Assembly (NCBI GenBank): GCA_003963245.1
Contig: RXJX01000002.1
Span: 115,989 to 179,988, forward strand
Direction of reading: 5' to 3'
From: Neisseriaceae bacterium
GTDB taxonomy: Bacteria; Pseudomonadota; Gammaproteobacteria; Burkholderiales; UBA11063
Length of the DNA stretch: 64,000 nucleotides
This document shows positions 35,012 to 44,373 of the stretch, in pieces (the first letter of the stretch is position 1; every line of letters begins with the position of its first letter). The notes below the pieces were generated by a model. The model saw only the letters and a list, made by a program, of their open reading frames with translations, made no database searches and was not told the DNA's origin. Position numbers and translations under genes: made by a program.

Positions 35012-36241
35012 ATGCAACAACAAATAATTTTGGCATACAGCGGCGGTTTGGATACTTCAGTAATTTTGAAATGGTTACTCAATAAAGGATATGAGGTTAC
35101 CGCATTTATTGCTGATGTTGGACAGGAAGAAGATTTTTCAGCAGCCAAAGCCAAAGCCTTGGCAATTGGTGCTAAAACAGTCATTATCGAAGACTGCAAG
35201 GAAGAATTTGTCAATGATTATATTTATCCATCACTGCAAAGCGGTGCATTATATGAAAATCGTTATTTATTAGGTACTTCACTTGCTCGTCCACTAATTG
35301 CCAAAAAGCTGGTGGAATACGCTCTTGCTCACGGAATTAAAAATATTTCACATGGGGCAACCGGTAAAGGTAATGACCAAATTCGCTTTGAACTGGTTTT
35401 TATGCAATTCATGCCTGATGTTAAAGTGATTGCTCCGTGGAAAGAACCTGAGTTTTTAGCTCAGTTTAAAGGAAGAACCGACTTACTTAATTACGCAGCC
35501 GAACAAGGAATCCCAGTTACTTCAACGCTACAAAAACCATATAGTGTTGATGAAAATCTAATGCATACGAGCTATGAAGCAGGCATCTTGGAAGATCCGG
35601 AATTAGCTCCACCAGCTGAGATGTTCAAAAAAACGGTATCACCACAAGATGCACCCGATCAGACTTTTGAAATCAGCATTGAATTTAGTAATGGTTTACC
35701 TGTAAAAGTCACCGAGCATGCCAGCCAAAAAGTAATCAGTGGCACACAACTGGAGATATTTACTTATCTTAATAAAGTTGGTGGCATCAATGCAGTTGGC
35801 AGAATCGACATCGTAGAAAGCCGTTTTGTCGGCATGAAATCACGTGGTGTGTACGAAACACCCGGTGGAACTATCCTCCACAAAGCCTATCAGGATTTAG
35901 AAACGCTAGTACTCGATCGCGAAGTTATCTTGCTTAAATCTTGTGCGGCACCTAAGATTGCACAATTAATTTATAATGGTTTCTGGTTTAGTCCGGAAAT
36001 GAAAATGTTAATGGCAGCCAATCAGGTAAGCTTGTCGGCAATCAATGGTGTAGTTCATTTGGCACTGTATAAAGGCAATGTGATTATCCTTGGCAGAAAT
36101 TCGCCAAATTCGCTCTATGATCATGATATTGCCAGCATGGATCGTTTAGGTGATTATGATCAAACTGATGCTAAAGGGTTTATTAAACTTAACGCCCTTC
36201 GCCTCAAAAAACAAAAAATTACTCCGAATATAAAGCAATAA
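35012..36241 (+). CDS. argG: Argininosuccinate synthase
   Basis: The 409-residue enzyme condenses citrulline and aspartate using ATP. The PP-loop AYSGGLDTSVI is at residues 8-18, with ISHGATGKGNDQIRFEL near 113-129 binding citrulline and aspartate. This is the common short type 1 form, unlike the longer E. coli protein (447). TTAGGAGA upstream gives a strong ribosome site. Though separated from argH by 243 bases of palindromic DNA, it is on the same strand and pathway. Confidence 0.96.
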   Translation: MQQQIILAYSGGLDTSVILKWLLNKGYEVTAFIADVGQEEDFSAAKAKALAIGAKTVIIEDCKEEFVNDYIYPSLQSGALYENRYLLGTSLARPLIAKKLVEYALAHGIKNISHGATGKGNDQIRFELVFMQFMPDVKVIAPWKEPEFLAQFKGRTDLLNYAAEQGIPVTSTLQKPYSVDENLMHTSYEAGILEDPELAPPAEMFKKTVSPQDAPDQTFEISIEFSNGLPVKVTEHASQKVISGTQLEIFTYLNKVGGINAVGRIDIVESRFVGMKSRGVYETPGGTILHKAYQDLETLVLDREVILLKSCAAPKIAQLIYNGFWFSPEMKMLMAANQVSLSAINGVVHLALYKGNVIILGRNSPNSLYDHDIASMDRLGDYDQTDAKGFIKLNALRLKKQKITPNIKQ

Positions 36242-36249
36242 CGCTGTCA

Positions 36250-36290
36250 TAAGACGCCTCGTGTACTTAATAGTACACGTCGTTGTCTTA
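36250..36290. terminator. Hairpin between argG and carA
   Basis: TAAGAC / GTCTTA and CGTGTACT / AGTACACG form a nested stem around TAAT, 9 bases after the argG stop. TGTCATAA just before and TTATGACA at 36310 extend the dyad. No long T run follows, so it may be a partial terminator, an mRNA stability element or a small repeat. Confidence 0.6.
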
Positions 36291-36351
36291 TTCCTAGTTC
36301 TTACTTTATATTATGACAACTAGTGAACATACTATTACGTTAGGAAATGTT

Positions 36352-37419
36352 ATGAATTCCGCAACTTTGATTTTAGATAACGGCAGCCATTTCAATGCCG
36401 TTGCCCACAATTTAGCCCATGAGCTAATTTGCGGCGAAGTGGTCTTTAATACTGGAATGACTGGCTACGAAGAAACTTTAACTGATCCTTCTTATGCTGG
36501 GCAAATTTTGGTATTTACCTATCCACTACTTGGTAATTATGGAGTGGGTACAAAGCAAAATTGGGAATCAGCACAAATTCAGGTTAAAGCAATAATTTGT
36601 AGCAATTTAATTTGTGAAACTGCACATCACGACTGTGAGCATTCCCTATTAGCTTGTCTGCATAAGCAAGGTATTCCCATTTTGAGTGGAGTTGACACCC
36701 GTGAACTAACTAAAACTCTACGCGATAATGGTACGATGAATGGACAAATTAAATTAGCAAATACCATTAGCACGACTCCACCACATCAGACGTATGCGGA
36801 AAATTTGGTAGCACAAGTTTCAACCAAACAAGTCAATTATCACGGTAACGGTAAATACCAAATCTTGCTGGTCGATTTTGGCGTTAAACATAATATAATT
36901 CGTTCATTGCTAAATTTTGATGTAACCATCAAACAAGTACCCTTTGACTATGATTATAGTCACGAACAATGTGACGGTATTTTACTTTCTAATGGACCAG
37001 GCGATCCCAAAGATTGCCATCAGAGCATCACCATACTCAAAGCAGCATTAAAGAATAACACACCAATTTTTGGGATTTGTTTAGGTTCTCAATTACTCGG
37101 CTTAGCCGCTGGCGCAGATACCTACAAGTTAAAATTTGGTCATCGCGGACAAAATCAACCAGTGCAGGATACACAAAGTCTACGTTGTTATCTCAGTTCG
37201 CAAAATCATGGCTATGCGCTGTGTCACAATAGTTTGCCAGATAACTGGCAAATTACATTTACCCATTTGCATGACAATAGCATTGCTGGTATCAAACATA
37301 AAAGCAAACCTTTTTCAGCCGTACAGTTTCATCCCGAAGCCGCAGCCGGACCACATGATACTGCATTTCTATTCAATGATTTTATCCAGCAAGTTATAAC
37401 GGGAGCGTCACAAAAATGA
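36352..37419 (+). CDS. carA: Carbamoyl-phosphate synthase, small (glutaminase) subunit
   Basis: The 355-residue subunit releases ammonia from glutamine for CarB. The N-terminal domain begins NSATLILDNGSHF. The class I glutamine amidotransferase domain has the nucleophile Cys243 in FGICLGSQLLGLA and the dyad His327/Glu329 in FHPEA. I choose ATG 36352, with AGGA eight bases upstream; the in-frame ATG at 36313 lies in the preceding dyad and has no ribosome site. It overlaps carB by four bases (ATGA). Confidence 0.95.
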   Translation: MNSATLILDNGSHFNAVAHNLAHELICGEVVFNTGMTGYEETLTDPSYAGQILVFTYPLLGNYGVGTKQNWESAQIQVKAIICSNLICETAHHDCEHSLLACLHKQGIPILSGVDTRELTKTLRDNGTMNGQIKLANTISTTPPHQTYAENLVAQVSTKQVNYHGNGKYQILLVDFGVKHNIIRSLLNFDVTIKQVPFDYDYSHEQCDGILLSNGPGDPKDCHQSITILKAALKNNTPIFGICLGSQLLGLAAGADTYKLKFGHRGQNQPVQDTQSLRCYLSSQNHGYALCHNSLPDNWQITFTHLHDNSIAGIKHKSKPFSAVQFHPEAAAGPHDTAFLFNDFIQQVITGASQK

Positions 37420-40400
37420 GCAGAATATTAGTAATTGGTTCGGGTGGACTAAGAATTGGGCAAGCTGGTGAATTTGATTATTCTGGCTCGCAAGCAATTA
37501 AAGCTTTTAAAGATGATGGACATCAGGTAGTTTTGGTAAATCCAAATATTGCTACGGTACAAACAGATAAAAACATGGCAGATAAAACCTATTTTGTGCC
37601 TTTGCAAATTAAGGAACTCGAGCAAATCTTGATTGAAGAAAAAATCGAGCTACTGGCATTAGGGTTTGGTGGACAAACGGCACTTAATCTTGGCTTAGAA
37701 TTGCATAAAAGCGGAATCTTGCAACGGTATAATATTGAGGTATTAGGTTCATCAATCGCTTCAATTTTAGCCACTGAAGATAGAGAGCTTTTTCGCGACA
37801 CTCTCCTAAAGCATCAAATTAAAACCCCTGTGAGTAAATTAGCAACTACTTGCGAACAAGCTATAGCTATGGCACAAGAAATTGGTTACCCCTTAATGAT
37901 GCGTTCAGGATTTTCGCTTGGTGGGCTAGGTTCAGGTAAAATTAGTTCAGAGGAAGAGTTAATCACTAAAGTAACTCAGGCTCTCAGTGTTACTCCACAA
38001 GTTTTACTTGAAGAGTATCTGACTGGCTGGAAAGAGTTTGAGTACGAGATCATCCGCGATATGGCGGGTAATGCACTAACTATTTGCAATATGGAAAATC
38101 TTGATCCAATGGGAATCCATACTGGAGAAAGCATAGTAGTTGCCCCGGCACAAACATTGAATGACTACGAACATCAACAATTACGCGATGTGGCTCTTCG
38201 GTCTGCGGAAATTTTTGCTATTATTGGTGAATGTAATATTCAATTTGCAGTCAATCCGGCAAACGGTGACTATCGGGTAATTGAAATGAATCCACGGCTA
38301 TCGCGTTCTTCAGCTCTGGCATCCAAAGCAACTGGTTACCCTCTTGCTTATGTAGCAGCTAAACTATGTCTGGGTTATCAGCTCTACCAGATTCGCAATC
38401 ATATGACTACAGCAACCAGCGCATTTTTTGAACCAGCACTGGATTATATCGTGGTAAAAATTCCGCGGTGGGATACTCATAAACTCCGCGCGGCAGAACG
38501 CAAAATCGGTAGCGAGATGAAAAGCGTTGGAGAAGTGATGGCAATCGGTAGAAGTTTTCCGGAAGCATTACAAAAAGCTGTTCAAATGCTTAATATTGGT
38601 GCTTCATGTTTACTAGATTATCCACAACAAATTCCTAATTTAGTCAATGAACTCGAATTTGCCACCGATAGGCGGATTTTTGCACTCTACCAATGGTTTG
38701 CAGAAGGCAACAGCGCTACTCAAGCCGCACAATTATCGCATATCGACCCATGGTTTCTTAATCAAATTCAGCAAATTGCAGATTTTAGTAATGACTTTGC
38801 CAAGCAAAAATTAGTTGCAACTAATTTACTCGAAGCAAAACAACTGGGACTTAGTGATAAAGTAATCGCGAGCATCCATAATCTAGATGAATTTGCCATC
38901 CACGCATTACGCCACAAATACAACATAAAGCCTGTTGTTAAGCAAATTGATACGGTTGCTGGTGAATTTCAAGCTCAAAGTAATTATTTGTATCTCACCT
39001 ATCACGGCACACACCATGATTTAACTCCATCGTCCGAGCATATTTGCATCTTAGGTTCTGGTCCTTATGCTATAGGCTCATCGGTTGAATTTGATTGGTG
39101 CACAGTTAACTTAGCTCGTGAATTACGCAAGCAAAAACAAAATGTAATCATTATAAACTCGAATCCCGAAACTGTGTCCACAGATTATGATGAATCCGAG
39201 CGGCTTTATTTTGAACCATTATCGCTGGAACGGGTCGCAGATATTTTGGAATTTGAAAATCCGAAAGCCACTGTGGTGAGTGTCGGTGGGCAAGCAGCCA
39301 ATAATTTGGTGCTACCGCTTAGTCAACTTGGTCATAATTTATTGGGAACCAGTGCGACAAATATTAACCAAGCCGAAGATCGGCAATTATTTTCACAATT
39401 GCTCCATGACGCTGACATTGATCAACCTCATTGGATTAATGCCACCAGTAGCCAACAGATCGTTGATTTTGTGGCAGAAGTTGGCTTTCCGGTAATCGTC
39501 CGTCCATCTTATGTATTATCCGGTGCAGCCATGAAAGTCGCAACTAACCACAAAGATTTAGAGGAATATTTAGCCAGCGCATTAAAAGTATCGCCAGCTA
39601 ATTCGGTGGTAGTTTGCCAGTTTATTAGCGATGCTGCAGAAATTGAAGTTGATGGTGTAGCTAGTTCAGGCAAAATTATCTTTAGCGCGATTGCGGAACA
39701 TATCGAAAATGCCGGAGTTCATTCAGGTGATGCAACCTTAGTTTATCCTGCACAAAATTTAGCGCCAGAGATAATTGCGCAAATCAATACGATTAGTAGC
39801 AAAATCGTTACAGCGCTCAATATTCATGGTCCATTTAATATGCAACTATTGCTTAAAGACAATCAACTCAAAGTTATCGAGTGTAATGTACGTGCTTCAC
39901 GCTCCTTTCCTTTCATCTCCAAAGTTAGTGGTTGCAATCTAATTAAATTAGTTACTCAGATTTTTCTAAATCCACAAACAGTAACACCAATAGCTACGCC
40001 ACAGCTCAATCATCTGGGGGTAAAAACTCCGGTCTTTTCCTACAATCGTTTCAAAGGTTGCGATCCGGTGGCACAAGTCGAAATGTCTTCAACTGGTGAA
40101 GTAGCTTGCATTGGTACAGATTTTTTGACTACATTTTATCGTTCATGGCAAGCAGCCGGACAAATGATTAATGGCAAACGTCTGTTAATTGTTGCATCTC
40201 AAACTGCGCTGCAGAAATTAGCACCTGCACTAACTAAATTAAACGAACAAGGTTGGTTAATCAACGCAGATCATTTAACTTATGTTGAGATAAATACTGA
40301 GGCTAAGAATTTTACACATTTAGTAGCAGATACATCTAACGCAATCAAACAGCAACAATTTGATTTAGTTATCAATATCCCGAAAAATGTATATGATTCA

Positions 40401-40517
40401 CATCAAAATAAAGAACAATTTACTATTCGTCGTCAAGCAATTGATTATCATATCCCATTGATAACTAATTTACAACTGGCTAATTTAATTTTACAATCTC
40501 TTATTTTGGAGCAATAG
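37416..40517 (+). CDS. carB: Carbamoyl-phosphate synthase, large subunit
   Basis: The 1033-residue subunit makes carbamoyl phosphate from bicarbonate, ammonia and two ATP. It has two homologous ATP-grasp halves, each starting with a conserved motif (SGGLRIGQAGEFDYSG near 9-24; GSGPYAIGSSVEFDWC near 550-565), and a C-terminal methylglyoxal-synthase-like regulatory domain from about 905. It is some 40 residues shorter than E. coli CarB (1073), mainly in the middle and end. Placement with arg genes instead of pyr genes suggests arginine-linked supply, though pyrimidine synthesis uses the same product. Confidence 0.96.
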   Translation: MSRILVIGSGGLRIGQAGEFDYSGSQAIKAFKDDGHQVVLVNPNIATVQTDKNMADKTYFVPLQIKELEQILIEEKIELLALGFGGQTALNLGLELHKSGILQRYNIEVLGSSIASILATEDRELFRDTLLKHQIKTPVSKLATTCEQAIAMAQEIGYPLMMRSGFSLGGLGSGKISSEEELITKVTQALSVTPQVLLEEYLTGWKEFEYEIIRDMAGNALTICNMENLDPMGIHTGESIVVAPAQTLNDYEHQQLRDVALRSAEIFAIIGECNIQFAVNPANGDYRVIEMNPRLSRSSALASKATGYPLAYVAAKLCLGYQLYQIRNHMTTATSAFFEPALDYIVVKIPRWDTHKLRAAERKIGSEMKSVGEVMAIGRSFPEALQKAVQMLNIGASCLLDYPQQIPNLVNELEFATDRRIFALYQWFAEGNSATQAAQLSHIDPWFLNQIQQIADFSNDFAKQKLVATNLLEAKQLGLSDKVIASIHNLDEFAIHALRHKYNIKPVVKQIDTVAGEFQAQSNYLYLTYHGTHHDLTPSSEHICILGSGPYAIGSSVEFDWCTVNLARELRKQKQNVIIINSNPETVSTDYDESERLYFEPLSLERVADILEFENPKATVVSVGGQAANNLVLPLSQLGHNLLGTSATNINQAEDRQLFSQLLHDADIDQPHWINATSSQQIVDFVAEVGFPVIVRPSYVLSGAAMKVATNHKDLEEYLASALKVSPANSVVVCQFISDAAEIEVDGVASSGKIIFSAIAEHIENAGVHSGDATLVYPAQNLAPEIIAQINTISSKIVTALNIHGPFNMQLLLKDNQLKVIECNVRASRSFPFISKVSGCNLIKLVTQIFLNPQTVTPIATPQLNHLGVKTPVFSYNRFKGCDPVAQVEMSSTGEVACIGTDFLTTFYRSWQAAGQMINGKRLLIVASQTALQKLAPALTKLNEQGWLINADHLTYVEINTEAKNFTHLVADTSNAIKQQQFDLVINIPKNVYDSHQNKEQFTIRRQAIDYHIPLITNLQLANLILQSLILEQ

Positions 40518-40518
40518 C

Positions 40519-41730
40519 ATGAATTTACGTCAAGAATACCCAAATTATTTCCTTGATATCTATGGACAAGTGGATTTTGTACCGGTACGCGGAGTTGGTT
40601 CGCGGCTTTATGATAACAATGATCAAGAAGTGATTGATTTTGCTGGTGGGATTGCGGTTAATGCTTTGGGTCATGCTCATCCGCAAATGATAGCCGCATT
40701 AACCAATCAGGCACAAAAACTCTGGCATGTCAGTAATATTATGGTTAATCAACCTGCAGTAGAACTCGGCAAAGCATTGGTAAATGCCAGTGATTTCGAT
40801 AAAGTATTTATTTGCAATAGTGGCACTGAAGCAGTTGAAGCCGGATTGAAACTTGCCAGACGTTATAGCTTGGTTAATTTTGGTGCGCATAAACACAAAA
40901 TCGTGTCGTTTAAAAATAGCTTTCACGGGCGTACACTTTTTGCAGTATCGGCTGGTGGACAAAGCAAATACAGTGCCGATTTTGCACCATTACCCGAAGG
41001 TATCGTTCACGGAGAATTTAATGACTTATCTAGCGCCGAAGAATTAATTGATGAAAATACCGCCGTAGTAATTGTTGAGGTGATTCAAGCTGAAGGTGGC
41101 ATTATTCAGGCATCAACAGAATTTTTACTCAAACTTCGCGAGTTGTGCGATAAGCATCAGGCAATCCTGATGTTTGATGAAGTACAAACCGGAATCGGAC
41201 GCACAGGCAAACTCTTTGCCTATCAGCATTACCTAATTCAGCCAGATTTAATTAGCATAGCCAAAGCTTTAGGTGGTGGTTTTCCTATCGGTGCAATTTT
41301 AGTAAAAGAAAAATTTAGTTCAGGATTTACTATTGGCTCACATGGTACAACCTTTGGCGGTAATCCACTAGCCTGTGCTGTTGCTCTGAGTGTCTTTTAT
41401 ATAATCAATACCTCTGAGGTTTTATCTGGTGTAACGCAACGCGAGCAGGTTTTTCGAGAGCAACTAGATAAATTAAATCAAGAATTCGATTTATTTGCTG
41501 AAATTCGCGGACAAGGATTATTAATCGGCGCAGCACTTAAGCCACAGTATCACGGAAGAGCACGAGAGATTATGAATCTCGGTTTTGCTCATGGCGTCGC
41601 GTTACTTAATGCATCACCCAATGTAATTCGTTTTACACCTTCGTTAATAATTCCAGAAGAGGATATTATACTTGGCATGAATCATTTTAAGACTGCATTA
41701 CATAAGTTTAGTAAAAATGTAGCAGCTTAA
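40519..41730 (+). CDS. argD: Acetylornithine aminotransferase
   Basis: The 403-residue class III PLP aminotransferase converts N-acetylglutamate semialdehyde to N-acetylornithine. The PLP lysine is Lys249 in ISIAKALGGGFPIGA; LMFDEVQTGIGRTGK near 218-232 and CNSGTEAVEAGLKLARRYS near 97-115 are family motifs. Length matches ArgD (about 400). It is the last gene of the cluster, only one base after carB, which completes the set argF-J-B-C-H-G-carA-carB-argD. It may also serve lysine synthesis (DapC), as in other bacteria. Confidence 0.95.
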   Translation: MNLRQEYPNYFLDIYGQVDFVPVRGVGSRLYDNNDQEVIDFAGGIAVNALGHAHPQMIAALTNQAQKLWHVSNIMVNQPAVELGKALVNASDFDKVFICNSGTEAVEAGLKLARRYSLVNFGAHKHKIVSFKNSFHGRTLFAVSAGGQSKYSADFAPLPEGIVHGEFNDLSSAEELIDENTAVVIVEVIQAEGGIIQASTEFLLKLRELCDKHQAILMFDEVQTGIGRTGKLFAYQHYLIQPDLISIAKALGGGFPIGAILVKEKFSSGFTIGSHGTTFGGNPLACAVALSVFYIINTSEVLSGVTQREQVFREQLDKLNQEFDLFAEIRGQGLLIGAALKPQYHGRAREIMNLGFAHGVALLNASPNVIRFTPSLIIPEEDIILGMNHFKTALHKFSKNVAA

Positions 41731-41784
41731 ACTTAATCTGACAGACACCTTGCTATTTATAATTTACTTTCATAACAATTAGTG

Positions 41785-42126
41785 TCAAACTTTGCGAAGT
41801 AATTTATCATCAGTTGAATAAGTAATATTTTTCTCCTGTACCAGGGTATCAGAAATTACTTCGCTAAACCCCTTGAACTAATAACTTCCTTTATCAAACC
41901 TAAAGCGATTGCTTCAACTAAAACCTGCTGAAATATCTCACAGCCAAGGCGTTTACGTCAATTGGTCAGATTTTCACTGATTAAACTTATTTTATGCTCA
42001 AAATACTTATTACCACAGAAATACTGAAATTAAGGGCTCTCAATAAACTTAGCATAAACCTCTTTATCAGATAAATCATTCATTTACCTAAGAAGCAGTA
42101 AGTCTATCACCATTCTGCTTGCAAAA
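41785..42126 (-). pseudogene. Decayed IS5-type transposase fragment
   Basis: On the minus strand, broken frames read RMVIDLLLLR, then NDLSDKEVYAKFIESP, then FQYFCGNKYFEHKISL, then RKRLGCEIFQQVLVEAI, and finally SDTLVQEKNITYSTDDKLLR. This order matches the N-terminal half of IS5-group transposases (LSD...W.ENPY.QYFCG, RKRLG, VVDTTVQEKNITYPTD). Two in-frame stops replace expected Tyr and Trp codons, one frameshift separates the last part, and the catalytic C-terminal half is absent. No terminal inverted repeats were identified. It is a relic, not a functional element. The family call is by motif. Confidence 0.75.
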
Positions 42127-42351
42127 TTTAAAGCATTATTTAACCGTTTTTTGCAGTACTTAACGCAACAAAATGAAATATTATCTAATTAAATTAGCCC
42201 GATATGTAATCTTTAGGATCAACCATATAGTTGTATATGTGAATATTAGATTTTCGTAGTTTGATTAATTACGAGTTAGCTATCCATTTTGGATAAATAA
42301 TTACTAAGAAAATTGTTTATAATACACTTTGTTTAGCAGGAGGAGTTCGTC
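42127..42351. other. AT-rich gap before the DUF1554 lipoprotein gene
   Basis: Together with the transposase relic this forms a 620-base stretch without an intact gene after argD. It holds the promoter region of the next lipoprotein gene (AGGAGG ribosome site at 42340). No other feature is evident. Confidence 0.4.
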
Positions 42352-44286
42352 ATGAACGCAAAAAAAATCGTATTGAAGTTGATGCTTATTATGAGTTGTA
42401 GCTTAATTGTTATTTCATGTAATAGCGGTACCTCGGTAAATACTACTACTTCTGCACTGCCACAAGTGCAATTAATTTTGCCAATTGATGGTGATACCAA
42501 TGTCGGTATTTCAAGTCCGATTATAGTCGAGTTTAAGTCGTCGGTTGAATCAACTGAAATCAGCGCCAGTTTAATAGATTTAAACAGTAATACCGCATAT
42601 AATCTGACTCTAGCAGCGAATGCAAGTAAAACTATTTATACATATACGCCATTGAGTGCTCTAAATCCAAATTCAACGTACCACTTTGTTTTATTCCAAA
42701 ATAATAACCAAAATTCCGTAAATGCTTCGGTATCGAGCAATAATAGCCAATCTAGTTACTCAAATCCATTAATTTCTTCAACCTATACTACACAAACCGC
42801 ATATAAGATTTTTGTAACCAACGGAAATTATAAAGGTAACCTGAAAACTAGCTATTCAAGTGCGGTTAATGGAGCCGATGCTATTTGTAATGCCGATAGC
42901 GCCAATCCGGATACTTCTCAATATTATAAGGCAATGCTTAGTGTAGTATCAGAACGTTACGCATGTAATGGTGACAACCTTTGTGGGAATAATAATAATT
43001 TTAATTGGGTATTGCAGCCTAGAACCAGTTACTATAATCTGAATTCAAGCTTGATCGGAATTACCAATGATCAGTCAATCTTTGATTTTCCATTAGAGAT
43101 TGCCTTTGGACTTGGTTCATCAAACAATGTTTGGACTGGGTTATCGACTACTTGGGGATCGGTTGATGGTGGTGACAGCTGCAAGGCATGGACATCAAGT
43201 TCAAGTGACAATAAAGGTCGGTGTGGACGCTCCGGACAAGTAGATCCCGGTGCAATTTCAAATGATAAGCAAGACTGCAGTGGTGAACGCAAACTTTATT
43301 GCGTAATGCAGCCAAATGCAGTACTAGTTAGTCCTTTTGCTGGATCAATAACCAATAACCTCGCTTCTCCAATTACCGTAATGTTTAACGTTGTTGGTGG
43401 GGTCGATAGTACTACCGTAACAGCCCGTAGTTTTACCGTAAGAGAGAGTGCTATTGGTGTTACTGGTCATAATATTGCCGGAACTATAAGCTCCTCCGAT
43501 AATATTAGCTATACCTTCACGCCAGAAAGTCCATTGCTTCCGGGTAAGATTTATACGGTATATTTAAGCGCTTCTATCCGCAGCAATAATGGTGTTCCAA
43601 TTAGTGCCACAACACAAAGTTTTATGACTTCATCTGAGACCAAATTGATTTATTTAACCAGCAATAAATGGTGGGGTGACTTATTAAAAAGTGCACAAAA
43701 GGCTGGTTCAACCGCAACAACCGGTGTTGGTGGTGCCGATTTTCTCTGTCAGCAGGATTCGCAATGTCCAGCTGGTAAAACCTGCAAAGCAATTATTTCT
43801 GATGATAAAAATCGGGTTGCTTGTATTAATAGCAGCGAATCATCAATTAAACTCTGTGGCGCAGGTTACAGTGTTGATTGGATATTGTCCCCCAATACGA
43901 CTTATGTAAATACAACTGGTGCAATTATTGGTACCACCAATAGTTCTGGTATTTTCAATTTTCTTCTCGGGTATCAGTTTAATTCGGCTATCAGTAGTGG
44001 CGGTAAAGCATGGACTGGGCTATTTCCATCGTGGACTTCCGACAAGGAAATTACTTGTGAGCGCTGGACTGTTGGTGATGATGGCGTTAATCAGTTGGTA
44101 GGGATGATCGGTTATGCGGATCAAATTAATTACAAGAGTATTTTTGCCGGTGCCAACAATTCAGGTGGGTGTTCTCAGTATAATAAAAAAGATGCAGTTG
44201 GGGGTAAATATTGCTACAACCAAGTTGATGGACAGCAATTCATTGATGGCTGCAGTAAGCGCGGACTATATTGTGCCGTTCAATAA
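42352..44286 (+). CDS. Lipoprotein with two Ig-like (Big_5) and two DUF1554-type domains, copy 1
   Basis: The 644-residue protein has a lipoprotein signal with lipobox VISC (Cys23). The mature protein alternates: an SbsA/Big_5-like domain (LPIDGDTNVGISSPIIVEF, about 45-140), a DUF1554-type module (KIFVTNGNYKGNL ... GADAICNADSANPD ... RKLYCVMQ, about 155-320), a second Ig-like domain, and a second DUF1554-type module (GADFLCQQDSQCPAGKTCKA ... GLYCAVQ) to the C-terminus. Conserved Cys and Trp (AWTSSSSDNKGRCGRSG) suggest disulfide-stabilised folds. DUF1554 is best known from Leptospira surface lipoproteins; its function is unknown. A paralog follows 87 bases later. Surface exposure or adhesion is inference. 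Confidence 0.82.
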   Translation: MNAKKIVLKLMLIMSCSLIVISCNSGTSVNTTTSALPQVQLILPIDGDTNVGISSPIIVEFKSSVESTEISASLIDLNSNTAYNLTLAANASKTIYTYTPLSALNPNSTYHFVLFQNNNQNSVNASVSSNNSQSSYSNPLISSTYTTQTAYKIFVTNGNYKGNLKTSYSSAVNGADAICNADSANPDTSQYYKAMLSVVSERYACNGDNLCGNNNNFNWVLQPRTSYYNLNSSLIGITNDQSIFDFPLEIAFGLGSSNNVWTGLSTTWGSVDGGDSCKAWTSSSSDNKGRCGRSGQVDPGAISNDKQDCSGERKLYCVMQPNAVLVSPFAGSITNNLASPITVMFNVVGGVDSTTVTARSFTVRESAIGVTGHNIAGTISSSDNISYTFTPESPLLPGKIYTVYLSASIRSNNGVPISATTQSFMTSSETKLIYLTSNKWWGDLLKSAQKAGSTATTGVGGADFLCQQDSQCPAGKTCKAIISDDKNRVACINSSESSIKLCGAGYSVDWILSPNTTYVNTTGAIIGTTNSSGIFNFLLGYQFNSAISSGGKAWTGLFPSWTSDKEITCERWTVGDDGVNQLVGMIGYADQINYKSIFAGANNSGGCSQYNKKDAVGGKYCYNQVDGQQFIDGCSKRGLYCAVQ

Positions 44287-44373
44287 TTTTACTGTTTAGT
44301 TGGGTAGTGATAAATCACTCACTCACGGTTATTTGACTTTTAGTGCGGATAAACAATTTTTGGGAGTACTATT

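Noticed and set aside
36313..36351. ATG 36313 as the carA start
   Set aside because: It sits in the arm of a palindrome and has no ribosome site; ATG 36352 has AGGA at the right distance and matches the CarA N-terminus.
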